Part shown: positions 1 through 9,676 of the stretch, one piece after another
Position numbering within the stretch: the stretch's first letter is position 1
Layout: every line of letters begins with the position of its first letter
NCBI GenBank assembly: GCA_963834015.1
Contig: CAWIAG010000001.1
Coordinates: 90,888 to 154,887, forward strand
Direction of reading: 5' to 3'
Origin: FEN-1297 sp963834015
GTDB lineage: Bacteria; Bacteroidota; Ignavibacteria; Ignavibacteriales; Ignavibacteriaceae
DNA: 64,000 bases
Notes under the pieces: generated by a model
Databases searched by the model: none
What the model was told of the DNA's origin: nothing
The model's input: the letters and a program-made list of their open reading frames with translations, nothing else
Position numbers and translations under genes: made by a program

Positions 1-345
1 AGCCTGTGAAGGCGAAAAGCAAAGAGTTACATTAGTTTTTATTCCCTCATCACTTAAAGATTTAACTGCTTTTAATCCTTCCTTAATAAGCGGAACTTTT
101 ACTACTATATTTTTATGAATCTTTGAATACTCCAAAGCCTCTTTCATTATTCCGTTGTAATCTGTTGAAATTACTTCTGCGCTTACCGGGCCATCAACAA
201 TTGCAAGAATTTCGTCAAGAAGTTTTCTAAAATCCTTTCCTTCTTTTGATACAAGTGACGGATTTGTTGTAACACCATCCAAAATTCCTAATGCGGCTGC
301 CTCTTTTATCTCATTTATATTGGCTGTATCAATAAAAAACTTCAT
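1..345 (-). CDS. Transaldolase-like fructose-6-phosphate aldolase, 3' end cut by window
   Basis: Only the first 115 codons are present; the C-terminal half lies beyond the left edge. The N-terminus MKFFIDTANINEIKEA, the TTNPSL motif near residue 27 and the VVKVPLIKEG segment are those of the small transaldolase/FSA family (TalC/MipB), class I aldolases of the non-oxidative pentose phosphate pathway. Lys83 in VKVP is the expected Schiff-base lysine, and TNVTLCFSPSQA is the next conserved block. The start at 345 is the only methionine that keeps the conserved first beta strand. Whether it is a true transaldolase or a fructose-6-phosphate aldolase cannot be told from this part. It is transcribed in the same direction as the RNase G gene upstream, 55 bp away. 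Confidence 0.93.
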   Translation of the reverse strand, partial: MKFFIDTANINEIKEAAALGILDGVTTNPSLVSKEGKDFRKLLDEILAIVDGPVSAEVISTDYNGIMKEALEYSKIHKNIVVKVPLIKEGLKAVKSLSDEGIKTNVTLCFSPSQA

Positions 346-400
346 CCTTTATTTTCCTTTTAATTTTATATATAAAAATATTTAAAATTCGGCCTATTAG

Positions 401-1987
401 CTAAATTACATCATCCGTTAGTTCTTTCTGTGTTTTATTCGAGAAAAATTTAACCTGGCCAAGTGGCATGCTTTCATCTTCTTCAATTTTTAAACGGATT
501 CCATATTTAAATCGAAATTTAAAAAATGTTTTTATTTTTCCAACTTTTAGCTTTGCTGCAAGAGTTGGATGGCATTTAACTGTAATTGATCTTTCTTTCG
601 ATTTAATTTTAAATTTTTTAATCCATTCTTCTATATCATAAACCAGATGGGAATGTTTTGTAAGCAAACCTGTGCCCAGACAGTAAGGACAAATTTCCTT
701 CATGGCCTGCATAATATTTTGCCTGATCCGTTGCCGAGTTATTTGAACAAGTCCAAAATCAGACATGGGAAGAACAGATACTTTTGCGCGATCCTTGCGA
801 AATTCTTTTCGTAACTCATCATATATCTTTTTGCGATTTTTTTCATCTTCTAGATCTATAAAGTCAATAACAATTATCCCGCCGATATCTCTTAACCTAA
901 GCTGCCTGCAAATTTCTCTTGCGGCTTCCAAATCCGTTTTTAATGAGTTTAATTCCTGTTCTTTGCTTTTTGCATACCGGCCGCTGTTAACATCAATTAC
1001 AACCATTGCTTCGGTATGTTCAATAATCAGATAACCTCCGCTGGGTAGGGCAACTCGTCTTCCCATTAACGTTTTTATCTGCTCTTCAATTTTAAAAGAA
1101 TCAAAAATAGAGTTGCTTGATTTAAATGATTCTATCTTATCGGCAAGGCTGGGCTGAATTAATTCTACATAATTTTTTATCTGTTTGAATAATTTTCTGG
1201 AATCAATGAACACTTTTGATATATCTGGAGTGAATAAATCCCGGATTACACTGGAAGTTGTATTAAGATCCTGATATATTAATGACGGCGGGGTTTCAGA
1301 TTTAATCGTGGTTTGAATTTGTTCCCATGTATTCACTAAATTTTTAAGATCATCTCTTAGTAATTCTTCATCTTGATTTCTTGCAACTGTTCTGATAATA
1401 AGCCCATAATTTTTAGGCAGGATGCTTCTCGCTATATGTCTTAAACGCCGTCTTTCTTTGTATTCCGATATCTTCTTAGATACCCCAACCTTATTGTCGA
1501 AAGGAAGCAATACACAAAATCTTCCCGGTAAGGATACCGAAGATGTTACCCGAACACCTTTATTATTAACTGGTTCCTTTGTGATTTGAATTAATATTTC
1601 CTGTCCTTTGTGCAATTTCGGAATAATATTATGGACGGGAAGTTCTTTTGGCGTGTCTTTTACAATATTATTTGTAGAATCTCCTTTAGGCGCTATATCA
1701 TCGTCCTCATCTTCATCTACATCGGAATCTTCCCCTAACATATCTTGGAACTGTTGTGTACGTGCGCCAATATCAGAAAAATGCAGAAAAGCATCATGTT
1801 TCATCCCAATGTCAATGAAAGCTGCCTTTATGCCGGGTAAAACTCTTGCAACCTTACCCAAGTATATATCACCGACCATTCGCCGGTTTTCAGGATAATC
1901 AACAAAAAAGTCGACTAAATTCCCATCTTCTGTGATGGCTACGCGTGTTTGCGTAGTAGAAGAATTGATAATAATTTCTTTTATCAT
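401..1987 (-). CDS. rng: Ribonuclease G/E family endoribonuclease
   Basis: Single-strand-specific endoribonuclease of the RNase E/G family, acting in rRNA processing and mRNA decay. The 528-residue product has an N-terminal S1-like region, then the DNase I-like catalytic part with VVIDVNSGRY (Asp near 332) and IVIDFIDLED (Asp near 375), the Mg-binding aspartates. CPYCLGTG near 435 is the Zn-link that joins subunits. Length fits RNase G rather than RNase E because there is no long C-terminal scaffold. I chose the ATG at 1987; a TTG three codons upstream is possible but sits on top of the weak GAG ribosome site. Odd feature: a very acidic insertion (GEDSDVDEDEDDD) inside the S1-like region, roughly residues 80-115. 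The gene lies downstream of pnp on the same strand, so two RNA-decay enzymes are neighbours. Confidence 0.95.
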   Translation of the reverse strand: MIKEIIINSSTTQTRVAITEDGNLVDFFVDYPENRRMVGDIYLGKVARVLPGIKAAFIDIGMKHDAFLHFSDIGARTQQFQDMLGEDSDVDEDEDDDIAPKGDSTNNIVKDTPKELPVHNIIPKLHKGQEILIQITKEPVNNKGVRVTSSVSLPGRFCVLLPFDNKVGVSKKISEYKERRRLRHIARSILPKNYGLIIRTVARNQDEELLRDDLKNLVNTWEQIQTTIKSETPPSLIYQDLNTTSSVIRDLFTPDISKVFIDSRKLFKQIKNYVELIQPSLADKIESFKSSNSIFDSFKIEEQIKTLMGRRVALPSGGYLIIEHTEAMVVIDVNSGRYAKSKEQELNSLKTDLEAAREICRQLRLRDIGGIIVIDFIDLEDEKNRKKIYDELRKEFRKDRAKVSVLPMSDFGLVQITRQRIRQNIMQAMKEICPYCLGTGLLTKHSHLVYDIEEWIKKFKIKSKERSITVKCHPTLAAKLKVGKIKTFFKFRFKYGIRLKIEEDESMPLGQVKFFSNKTQKELTDDVI

Positions 1988-2407
1988 ATAAAACAAACTC
2001 TTTTAATGAAATTTCGTATTTCATATTAAAAATTCTATAAACGTCTCCCATAGTTCCGATATTAGTTCTTTGGAATGCGCTGTTTTGAGGCAGCATTTCT
2101 ATAGGAAACAAATACATGCTCGAATTGTGGATAAAAATAAAAAGTATCATTAATTCATCTTCTTCATTATAAGCACTTTTAGTGCTCTTAACCTCAATGA
2201 TTAAACTTAGAAGAGAAATTATGTTAATATATACTTTATCCACAATGAGCCCGCTTAATTAAATGTAAACTAAAATTTTATAAGAATAAAACTTTTTAAT
2301 TAAAATAAAAACACCAGTGAAAATTACATCTCACTAAAGTTTTTATTTAGGTTTATAACTGTGCTTAATAATAATTTTGGGACAGAATTGAATCTGTCCC
2401 GCTAAAA
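1988..2407. other. Intergenic stretch between pnp and rng
   Basis: 420 bp of AT-rich sequence. A minus-strand open frame overlaps the rng start (about 1899-2243), but it has no recognisable protein features and runs into rng in another frame, so I do not call it. The pnp-proximal end holds a stem-loop listed separately. A promoter for rng is expected here but I see no convincing one. Confidence 0.5.
2379..2400 (-). terminator. Stem-loop after pnp, possible terminator
   Basis: Perfect inverted repeat GGGACAGA / TCTGTCCC (8 bp, 6-nt loop) starting 8 bp past the pnp stop. On the minus strand it is followed by AAAATTATTATT rather than a clean T run, so it is a weak intrinsic terminator or an RNA 3'-end stabiliser. 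Confidence 0.5.
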
Positions 2408-4519
2408 CTAACTACCTGAAACAGGCTGAGCTTCTTGGCCGTTCTCTTTTAACAGCTCTTTCCTGCTTAAAGAGAATTTACCGTTTTCAATTTTAATTAA
2501 TTTGACTGTAACTTTATCTCCTTCTTTGAAATAATCTGTTACTTTGTTTACCCGCTTGCTGTCAATCTGGGAAATATGTAAAAGGCCTTCTTTGCCAGGA
2601 AGAATTTCAACGAACGCTCCAAAATCCATTATTTTAGTTATAACGCCGTCATATACTTCTCCAACTTCGGGAGTTGCAGTCATTTTCTTGATATATTCTT
2701 TACACTTTGAGGCACTTTCCTTATTAGGTGATGCAATATTAATTGTTCCGTCGTCGTCAATATTTATATCAACACCAAAAGTTCTTTGCATGCCCTGAAT
2801 AGTCTTTCCCCCGGGGCCAATTATTAAACCAATCTGATCCTGTTCTACTTTCATAGTAATTAATCTCGGAGCAAATGGAGACAAAGATTCTTTCGGTACA
2901 CTTATGGCTTCATTCATGATTCCCAGAATATGGAGTCTGCCTTCTTTTGCCTGATTAAGAGCTTGCTCCATAATCTCAAAAGAAATTCCTTTTATTTTGA
3001 TATCCATCTGGAATGCAGTTATTCCATCATTAGTTCCGGCAACCTTAAAATCCATATCGCCTAAGTGATCTTCGTTCCCCAGAATATCTGAAAGGATAGC
3101 AAATTTTTCACCTTCCTTAACAAGGCCCATCGCTATACCTGCGCATGCCTTCTGTATAGGAACGCCTGCGTCCATCAATCCAAGTGAACCTGCACAAACA
3201 GTTGCCATGGAAGAGGAACCGTTTGATTCAAGGATATCTGAGATTAACCTGACAGTATAAGGGAAAACACTTTCCGAAGGCATTAATATTTTTAATGCTC
3301 TTTCTGCAAGGTTCCCATGGCCAATCTCACGTCTGCCGACACCAGACATCCTGCCAACTTCACCAACACTGAAAGGAGGGAAATTGTAATGAAGCATAAA
3401 TTTTTTAGAATACTCATCAATCAAACCATCAATTGTTTGTTCGTCGTTTTTAGTACCTAATGTAACTGAACATAAGCTTTGTGTTTCTCCCCTTGTAAAA
3501 AGTGCTGATCCGTGTGTTCTAGGTAAGCCGCCAAGTTCTATTGATATTGGGCGGATTTGTTTTGTATTCCTTCCATCAAGCCGGATTCCTTCGGAAAGAA
3601 TCCTGTTCCGCATTAGATCTTTTTCAATATCATGCAGAATTTCACCGATAACTTTTTCCTGTTCTGGATATTTTTCTTTTAATGATTCTAGAACAGAGCT
3701 TGTTAAAGCTTTATTATTTGCACTTCTTTCTTCTTTTGAAAGTACAGAGTGAACAATCTCTTTGAACTTTTCAAGAGAAAGATCGTAAACATCCTTTTTA
3801 AGTGCTTCATCTATGACAGCTGCATTTATTTCCCTTTTGGCTTTTCCGGCTTCTTGTTTTAATTCTACTTGAAGCTGTACAAGTTTTTTTATTTCATCGT
3901 GGGCAAATTTAAGTGCACTTAGAAGATTGTTCTCATTTATTTCTTTAGATTCGCCCTCAACCATCATGATAGAATCGGCTGTACCTGCAACTACAAGTTC
4001 AATATCACTTTCTTTAAGTTGTTGTAAGGTAGGATTAAGAATGAACTGATTATTTACTTTTCCAACCCTGACTTCTGCTGCAGGGCCATCAAACGGAATG
4101 TCAGAAATAGTCAAAGCCGCCGATGCTCCTACTGCAGCCAAAACATCTGCATCGTTTTCCCCATCGTGCGAATAGACAAATGCAATAATTTGTGTCTCAT
4201 TTTTAAAGTTTTCAGGGAAAAGAGGCCTGATTGGCCTGTCGATTAATCTTGAGCTTAATATCTCTTTTTCAGTAGGCCTCCCTTCTCTTTTAATATAACC
4301 ACCTGGAAATTTTCCTGCAGCCGAAGTTCTTTCTTTATATTCGACTTGCAGAGGAAAGAAGTCTTGATCATTTTTAGCTTCTTCAGCAGCAACTGCGGTA
4401 ACCAAGACCATCGTGTCTGCATATCTAACCATTACAGCTCCATTTGCCTGTTTCGCATATCTTCCTGTTTCAATCGAAAAAATTTTACCGCCGATTTCAA
4501 CTTCTTTTTTAATTATCAT
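2408..4519 (-). CDS. pnp: Polyribonucleotide nucleotidyltransferase (PNPase)
   Basis: Phosphorolytic 3'-5' exoribonuclease, normally a trimer and part of RNA degradation complexes. The 703 residues show the standard order: first RNase PH domain (about 10-140), all-alpha linker, second RNase PH domain (about 320-460, with FTRGETQSLCSVTLG), KH domain with IIGPGGKTIQGM (GxxG loop) and C-terminal S1 domain (YDGVITKIMDFGAFVEILPG). Full family length, no disruption. The start at 4519 lies 11 bp after rpsO, the conserved rpsO-pnp pairing. In other bacteria this pair is autoregulated through the leader; no such element can be judged here because the gap is so short. Confidence 0.98.
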   Translation of the reverse strand: MIIKKEVEIGGKIFSIETGRYAKQANGAVMVRYADTMVLVTAVAAEEAKNDQDFFPLQVEYKERTSAAGKFPGGYIKREGRPTEKEILSSRLIDRPIRPLFPENFKNETQIIAFVYSHDGENDADVLAAVGASAALTISDIPFDGPAAEVRVGKVNNQFILNPTLQQLKESDIELVVAGTADSIMMVEGESKEINENNLLSALKFAHDEIKKLVQLQVELKQEAGKAKREINAAVIDEALKKDVYDLSLEKFKEIVHSVLSKEERSANNKALTSSVLESLKEKYPEQEKVIGEILHDIEKDLMRNRILSEGIRLDGRNTKQIRPISIELGGLPRTHGSALFTRGETQSLCSVTLGTKNDEQTIDGLIDEYSKKFMLHYNFPPFSVGEVGRMSGVGRREIGHGNLAERALKILMPSESVFPYTVRLISDILESNGSSSMATVCAGSLGLMDAGVPIQKACAGIAMGLVKEGEKFAILSDILGNEDHLGDMDFKVAGTNDGITAFQMDIKIKGISFEIMEQALNQAKEGRLHILGIMNEAISVPKESLSPFAPRLITMKVEQDQIGLIIGPGGKTIQGMQRTFGVDINIDDDGTINIASPNKESASKCKEYIKKMTATPEVGEVYDGVITKIMDFGAFVEILPGKEGLLHISQIDSKRVNKVTDYFKEGDKVTVKLIKIENGKFSLSRKELLKENGQEAQPVSGS

Positions 4520-4530
4520 TTTATACCTTT

Positions 4531-4794
4531 TTACTTTCTAATATTCAATTCTTTTATAATAGATCTATATCTTTCAATATTTTTTTGAGCCAAATAGTCC
4601 AAAAGTCTTCTTCTTTTTCCAACCATCATCATAAGTCCGCGCCTGGAATGATGATCTTTTTTGTGAACATTAAAATGTTCAGTTAGTTCATTTATCCGTT
4701 TTGTTAGTAAAGCAATTTGAACTTCTGATTTGCCGGAATCTTTCTCACTTTTCCCATAATGCTTGACAATTTCAAGCTTTTCTTCTTTAGTCAT
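4531..4794 (-). CDS. rpsO: 30S ribosomal protein S15
   Basis: Primary 16S rRNA-binding protein of the small-subunit platform. 87 residues, the usual 88-89 minus one or two. It contains the family signature: SEVQIALLTKRINELTEHF, then HKKDHHSRRGLMMMVGKRRRLLDYL, followed by the terminal helix. It lies between ribF (74 bp away) and pnp (11 bp) on the same strand. Confidence 0.98.
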   Translation of the reverse strand: MTKEEKLEIVKHYGKSEKDSGKSEVQIALLTKRINELTEHFNVHKKDHHSRRGLMMMVGKRRRLLDYLAQKNIERYRSIIKELNIRK

Positions 4795-4868
4795 TATATC
4801 TATCCTTATATTTTGTTGTACAATATAACCCCAGAGCTTACCGGAGTTAATTAATTAAAAATTTATAT

Positions 4869-5804
4869 TTATTTTGCTAATTTATTTATTATATCTAATC
4901 CGATCTCAGTGTCCTTGTTCATTTGACTAATAAGATCACCTGCTGAAGAAAATTTTTCTTCACCCCGTATTCTTTCCAAAATATTTACACTTATTGTAAA
5001 TCCGTAAATGTTTTTTCCAAAATCAAAAATAAAAACTTCGTTTGTCAATTGTCCGTTTGTATAAAAGGTCGGCCTTTTGCCAATACTCATTAGTCCAAAA
5101 TGTTTATTACTTTCAATAATAATTTCAACAACATAAATACCTATAGCAGGCATTAACTTATTGTCATCGTTTAACTTAACGTTTGCTGTCGGAAAACCAA
5201 GTGTCCTTCCTCTGCCGTCTCCTTTAATTACAACTCCACGAAAGGAATAAACTCTTCCGAGAAGCTTATTTGCAGTGTGAATATCACCTATAATTAGTGC
5301 ATTCCTGATTTTGCTGCTGCTAACATTTAATCCATCTATCAAAACTGCATCAACTTTTGTTAAACCGAATCCGTATTTTAAACCTAACTCTTTCAAAGTA
5401 TTTTCATTACCGCCCCTACCTTTGCCGAAATGGTGATCAAATCCAACCACAATTTCATTTAAACCAATTTTATCTACTATATAACTTTTAAAGAATTCTT
5501 CAGAATTTAGTTGTGAAAATTCTTTTGTAAAATTAATAACCAGGACTTCATCAATATCCAAACTTTCCAATATTTCCAGTTTTTCGTCAGGAGAATTTAG
5601 AAGTTTTATGCTATTACCGGATAAAACATTTCTTGGATGGGGATCAAAAGTTATTAGAAAACTTCTTCCGCCATTTTCAGAGGCTTTTTTTACAACAGTC
5701 TCTATAATTTTTTTATGCCCTAAATGAATTCCATCGAAAGTGCCTAATGTTAAGATGGTATTTTTATCTTTTTTTACTTCCAATAAGTTATTAAACACTT
5801 TCAT
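4869..5804 (-). CDS. ribF: Bifunctional riboflavin kinase / FAD synthetase
   Basis: Makes FMN from riboflavin and then FAD. The 311-residue protein has an N-terminal nucleotidyltransferase domain with LGTFDGIHLGHKKII (HxGH-like ATP-binding motif) and FDPHPRNVL, and a C-terminal riboflavin kinase domain with GDGRGRTLGFPTANV and the later ELTNEVFIFDF-like region containing the catalytic glutamate. Length is typical of prokaryotic RibF. It lies in the rimP-to-pnp cluster between truB and rpsO, a frequent position for this gene in many phyla. Confidence 0.96.
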   Translation of the reverse strand: MKVFNNLLEVKKDKNTILTLGTFDGIHLGHKKIIETVVKKASENGGRSFLITFDPHPRNVLSGNSIKLLNSPDEKLEILESLDIDEVLVINFTKEFSQLNSEEFFKSYIVDKIGLNEIVVGFDHHFGKGRGGNENTLKELGLKYGFGLTKVDAVLIDGLNVSSSKIRNALIIGDIHTANKLLGRVYSFRGVVIKGDGRGRTLGFPTANVKLNDDNKLMPAIGIYVVEIIIESNKHFGLMSIGKRPTFYTNGQLTNEVFIFDFGKNIYGFTISVNILERIRGEEKFSSAGDLISQMNKDTEIGLDIINKLAK

Positions 5805-5894
5805 AATAGCATTTTACACAACTAAAGTTCATAAATATATATTTTTTTTGACTTAAAACGAAATTCGATAATCACGAAAAAATACAGTTGAAAT

Positions 5895-6614
5895 TCAAAT
5901 TTCCACAAAATTACTAATATTATCTTTTAACCTGGCCGTAAATTCTTTGGTTTCAAGTGAATCTTCTATATCATAAATGCCTATTTTTGTTCTTCTTAAT
6001 GCACTTAACAAACCGCCGCACCCAAGCTTTTCACCAAAATCATTCGCAATTGTCCTTATATAAGTCCCTTTTGAACATACAATTTCAAAATCTATGCTAG
6101 GTAATGAAATATTTTTAATACTAAAACTATACACTGTAATTTCGCGAGGCATTCTTTCTATCACTTTGCCTTTCCTCGCAATTTTATAAAGTGATTCTCC
6201 ATTTATTTTTATAGCTGAATACATCGGCGGAATTTGAGCTATTTTCCCAATAAATGAGTCCCTTGCCTCATAAATCGATTTTTCAGAAATTCCTACTGTA
6301 GAATTAGTTGCAGATAATTCAGTTTCTAAATCCATTGAAGGGGAAGTTTTTCCGAGGGTAATAGTTCCTGTATAAGTTTTTTCAAAGTCTTGATATTTTG
6401 TTATTTCCTTTGTCATTCTCCCTGTGCATATTATTAATAATCCTGAAGCCAGTGGGTCAAGTGTTCCTGCATGACCGACCTTTTTTACTTTCACTGCCTG
6501 CCTTATTTTATAAACAACTTTAAATGAAGACCAGCCGATTGGTTTATCAATTAGTATTACTTCGCCGGATTGAAAATCAAATTTGGAATAGTCACTCGAT
6601 GCCTTTGTTATCAT
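5895..6614 (-). CDS. truB: tRNA pseudouridine(55) synthase
   Basis: Forms the universal pseudouridine 55 in the tRNA T-loop. The 239-residue protein has LIDKPIGWSSF near residue 21 and the catalytic block GHAGTLDPLASGLL with Asp53 as nucleophile, then YTGTITLG and the IVCSKGTYIRTIANDFG block. It is somewhat shorter than E. coli TruB, lacking much of the C-terminal PUA extension, as is common. Its ATG at 6614 lies 23 bp inside the end of rbfA in another frame, pointing to translational coupling. Confidence 0.96.
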   Translation of the reverse strand: MITKASSDYSKFDFQSGEVILIDKPIGWSSFKVVYKIRQAVKVKKVGHAGTLDPLASGLLIICTGRMTKEITKYQDFEKTYTGTITLGKTSPSMDLETELSATNSTVGISEKSIYEARDSFIGKIAQIPPMYSAIKINGESLYKIARKGKVIERMPREITVYSFSIKNISLPSIDFEIVCSKGTYIRTIANDFGEKLGCGGLLSALRRTKIGIYDIEDSLETKEFTARLKDNISNFVEI

Positions 6615-6960
6615 TTTCGTGGATCTTCTTTATTAAGCCTTCTATTTTTTCAACATAGTCTAATGTATCATCTATAAAGAATTTTAATTCGGGAACAAAT
6701 TTTATCCTGATCCTGGAAGCAAGTTCAGAGCGAATATATCCCGAAACAGATTTTATTTTTTCTAATGCTGCTTCGCGCCTGTCTTTTTCTAAGACCGATA
6801 AATAAATCTTTGCTATTTTTAAATCCGGGCTAACTTTTACAGAGGTTATCGTTATCAGTCCGAATGAAGAAATTTGAAATTTATCCTGAAGTTTATATAA
6901 AAAAATTAAACTAATTTCTTCTTTAATTAAATGTTCTACTTTATCAATTCTATGCGACAT
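6592..6960 (-). CDS. rbfA: 30S ribosome-binding factor A
   Basis: Late 30S maturation factor with a KH-like fold that binds near the 5' end of 16S rRNA. The 122-residue product starts MSHRIDKVEHLIKEEISL and contains TITSVKVSPDLKIAKIYLSV and the C-terminal VPELKFFIDDTLDYVEKIEGL block. I start it at the ATG at 6960 because GGAAAGGA lies 9 nt upstream and family homology begins there; an in-frame methionine 30 bp upstream would only add a non-conserved leader. It lies between infB and truB with overlap into truB. Confidence 0.95.
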   Translation of the reverse strand: MSHRIDKVEHLIKEEISLIFLYKLQDKFQISSFGLITITSVKVSPDLKIAKIYLSVLEKDRREAALEKIKSVSGYIRSELASRIRIKFVPELKFFIDDTLDYVEKIEGLIKKIHENDNKGIE

Positions 6961-7013
6961 TACATAAATTCCTTTCCAGTAAGCAAACAAATTAATAAGC
7001 AGGTAAAACCTAA

Positions 7014-9662
7014 TTATACCAACTTTTTCTTAGTTTCAACTATTTTGAATGCTTCTATAATATCCCCAACCTTCAGATCATTAAAATTAGCAATATTTAG
7101 ACCGCATTCGTAACCGGAATCAACTTCTCTAACGTCGTCTTTAAAACGTTTGAGTGAGGCAATTTCGCCTTCGTGTATAACGATACCATCACGCACAAGA
7201 CGTACCTTACTATTTCTAATTATTTTACCGTCCTGAACATAGCAGCCTGCTATAGTCCCTGCCTTAGGTATTTTAAATGTTTCTCTTATTTCAAGCGTTG
7301 CTGTTATTTCTTCAGATAGTACGGGAGATAATAATCCTTCAAGGGCCGATTTAACTTCATTTATTGCATCGTAAATTACATTATATAGGCGAATATCAAC
7401 ATCTTCAATCTCTGCTAGTTTTCTGGCGTTAAGGTTCGGCCTTACATGAAATCCTATTATAATAGCATTAGACGCTGATGATAAAATAACATCACTTTCA
7501 GAAATTCCGCCCACGCCTTTATGAATTACTCTAACAATTACTTCTTCATTTGAAAGTTTCATTAATGAATCTGATAAAGCTTCTACAGAACCGTCAACAT
7601 CACCTTTTACAATTAATGGCAGTTCTTTCACGCCACCAATGCTTATTTGTCTCGCAATTTCATCTAATGTTATATGGTGTACCTGTTTCTGATCCTGTTC
7701 GCGTTTGAGTTGCTGTCTTTTTAAGCCGATTTCACGTGCCATTCTATCGGAATCAACAACAACCAGAGTATCACCTGCTTGAGGAGCGCCCTCAAAACCT
7801 AATACCTGCACTGGAGTAGAAGGCGGAGCTTCAAAAACCTTATTTCCTCTTTCGTCAAACATCGCTCGGACTTTTCCCTGATATATTCCGGCTATAAATG
7901 GATCACCGATTTTTAACGTCCCTTTTTGTACGAGGATAGTTCCTGTAATGCCTCTTCCTTTATCTAATTCCGACTCTACAACTGCACCGCGTGCCTGACG
8001 TTCTGGGTTAGCTTTAAGGTCTAAGATTTCTGCTTCAAGTAAAATCTTTTCCAGTAAAAGGTCTATATTAAATCCTGTTTTAGCAGAAATTTCAACACAT
8101 TGATATTTCCCACCCCAATCTTCGACAAGTATATTTCTTTCTGCCAGTTGTTGCTTTATTCTTTCGATATTAGCACCGGGTTTATCCACCTTATTAATTG
8201 CAATTACTATCGGAACATTGGCTGCCTGGGCATGATTTATAGCTTCAACTGTTTGAGGCATAACCGCATCATCTGCTGCAACTACAAGAATTACTATATC
8301 TGTTAATTGCGCGCCGCGTGCACGCATAGCGGTGAAGGCTTCATGCCCCGGTGTATCTAAGAATGAAATAAATTTACCTTTCCCAACGTCTACTTTGTAT
8401 GCTCCGATATGCTGAGTAATACCGCCTGCTTCACCGGCAACAACATTAGTGCTTCTGATATAATCAAGAAGGGAAGTCTTTCCATGATCAACATGCCCCA
8501 TTATGGTTACTACAGGTGAGCGGAAAACTAAGGTTGACGGATCATCACCTTTATCTTCAAGAGCATCAGATGTGTATTCTTTTTGAAATTCTACTTCAAA
8601 TCCAAATTCATCCGCAACTAAAGTAATTGTTTCAACATCAAGGCGTTGATTAATTGAAACCATCAAACCTAGTTCAATACACTTAGCAATTACATCGCTT
8701 ACGGAAACACTCATTAAATTAGCAAGTTCATTAACAGCAATAAATTCCGTTACCGCAATTTTATTCTGCTCAAGAGCCCTCATTTCTAATTTGCGCTCCT
8801 CTTCAGCTTCCCGTTCTCTTCTTTTCTTTTTACGTTGACTTGCTCTTCCTGATACAACCGAATCGTCCATACTTAACAGCGTTTTTCTGATAGCTTCTTT
8901 AACTTCCCTTTGATCAATTTCAAATTTTTTAATTCGTTTTTTCTTCTTAGAAACTAACGGTTCGTCTGAAACTACATCAGTAGCTTTCTTTTTTGCTTTA
9001 GGCTTCTTCTTTTTCTTTGGTGCTTCAGTGGATTGAGTGCCATGTGGTCTCTCCTCTATGCGCGTTTCTTTCTTGTCGGATTTAAACGAATCACCAAGGT
9101 CCATCCTGCCAACTACTTTCAATCCCTTCTTCTTATTTGCTTCGATATCTTTTGGAGAAAGGAATACCTTTTGTTCTTCCTTTTCAATTTCCTCAGCTTT
9201 AACTTCAGCAGCCGCGGGTTGGGTTTCCTGGATAACAGTACTAGGTTCAACAACAACCTCCTCGATAACAGGGTTCTGAGCCTCGTCAATTATCGTAGGC
9301 TCTTCTATTTGAGGAACCTCTTCCAAAGGTTCTGATTGGATTTCTTCAACAACTTCAACTTCAGGTGATAGAACTGTTTCAGGGGCCGGCTCCGTAATTT
9401 CAGTTTTAACCGGTTCCTTTTCAACTCTTTTTTTATTGAATTCAGCAATTTTCTTTTTATGTTTTTCTGCTTTTTCAATGTCCTTCTTAAAATGGTCATT
9501 AATTTCTTTAACCATTTCATCGGTTACTATTGAATTTGGGCCTTTAACCTCAAAGCCCTTTTTACGCAGAAATTCTACAAGATTCTCCGTTGATAGATTT
9601 ATCTCAGAGGCTAATTTTACAATTCTGAGCTTTTTGGATTTGGTATCGGCAATATTTTCCAT
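7014..9662 (-). CDS. infB: Translation initiation factor IF-2
   Basis: GTPase that places initiator tRNA on the 30S subunit and promotes subunit joining. In the 882 residues I see an N-terminal IF2_N domain (LASEINLSTENLVEFLRKKG), a long Glu/Pro/Val- then Lys-rich linker (about 80-250), a second IF2_N domain (about 300-350), and the G domain with GHVDHGKT (389-396), DTPGHEAF and NKVDKPGA. Domains II-IV follow, ending in the fMet-tRNA-binding barrel. The acidic/lysine linker is normal for the family and varies freely. It starts 15 bp after nusA, in the same operon. Confidence 0.97.
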   Translation of the reverse strand: MENIADTKSKKLRIVKLASEINLSTENLVEFLRKKGFEVKGPNSIVTDEMVKEINDHFKKDIEKAEKHKKKIAEFNKKRVEKEPVKTEITEPAPETVLSPEVEVVEEIQSEPLEEVPQIEEPTIIDEAQNPVIEEVVVEPSTVIQETQPAAAEVKAEEIEKEEQKVFLSPKDIEANKKKGLKVVGRMDLGDSFKSDKKETRIEERPHGTQSTEAPKKKKKPKAKKKATDVVSDEPLVSKKKKRIKKFEIDQREVKEAIRKTLLSMDDSVVSGRASQRKKKRREREAEEERKLEMRALEQNKIAVTEFIAVNELANLMSVSVSDVIAKCIELGLMVSINQRLDVETITLVADEFGFEVEFQKEYTSDALEDKGDDPSTLVFRSPVVTIMGHVDHGKTSLLDYIRSTNVVAGEAGGITQHIGAYKVDVGKGKFISFLDTPGHEAFTAMRARGAQLTDIVILVVAADDAVMPQTVEAINHAQAANVPIVIAINKVDKPGANIERIKQQLAERNILVEDWGGKYQCVEISAKTGFNIDLLLEKILLEAEILDLKANPERQARGAVVESELDKGRGITGTILVQKGTLKIGDPFIAGIYQGKVRAMFDERGNKVFEAPPSTPVQVLGFEGAPQAGDTLVVVDSDRMAREIGLKRQQLKREQDQKQVHHITLDEIARQISIGGVKELPLIVKGDVDGSVEALSDSLMKLSNEEVIVRVIHKGVGGISESDVILSSASNAIIIGFHVRPNLNARKLAEIEDVDIRLYNVIYDAINEVKSALEGLLSPVLSEEITATLEIRETFKIPKAGTIAGCYVQDGKIIRNSKVRLVRDGIVIHEGEIASLKRFKDDVREVDSGYECGLNIANFNDLKVGDIIEAFKIVETKKKLV

Positions 9663-9676
9663 ACCTAAAATTTCAC

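Noticed and set aside
1899..2243. 114-codon minus-strand frame upstream of rng
   Set aside because: Overlaps the rng coding start in another frame, has no ribosome site and no protein-like pattern.
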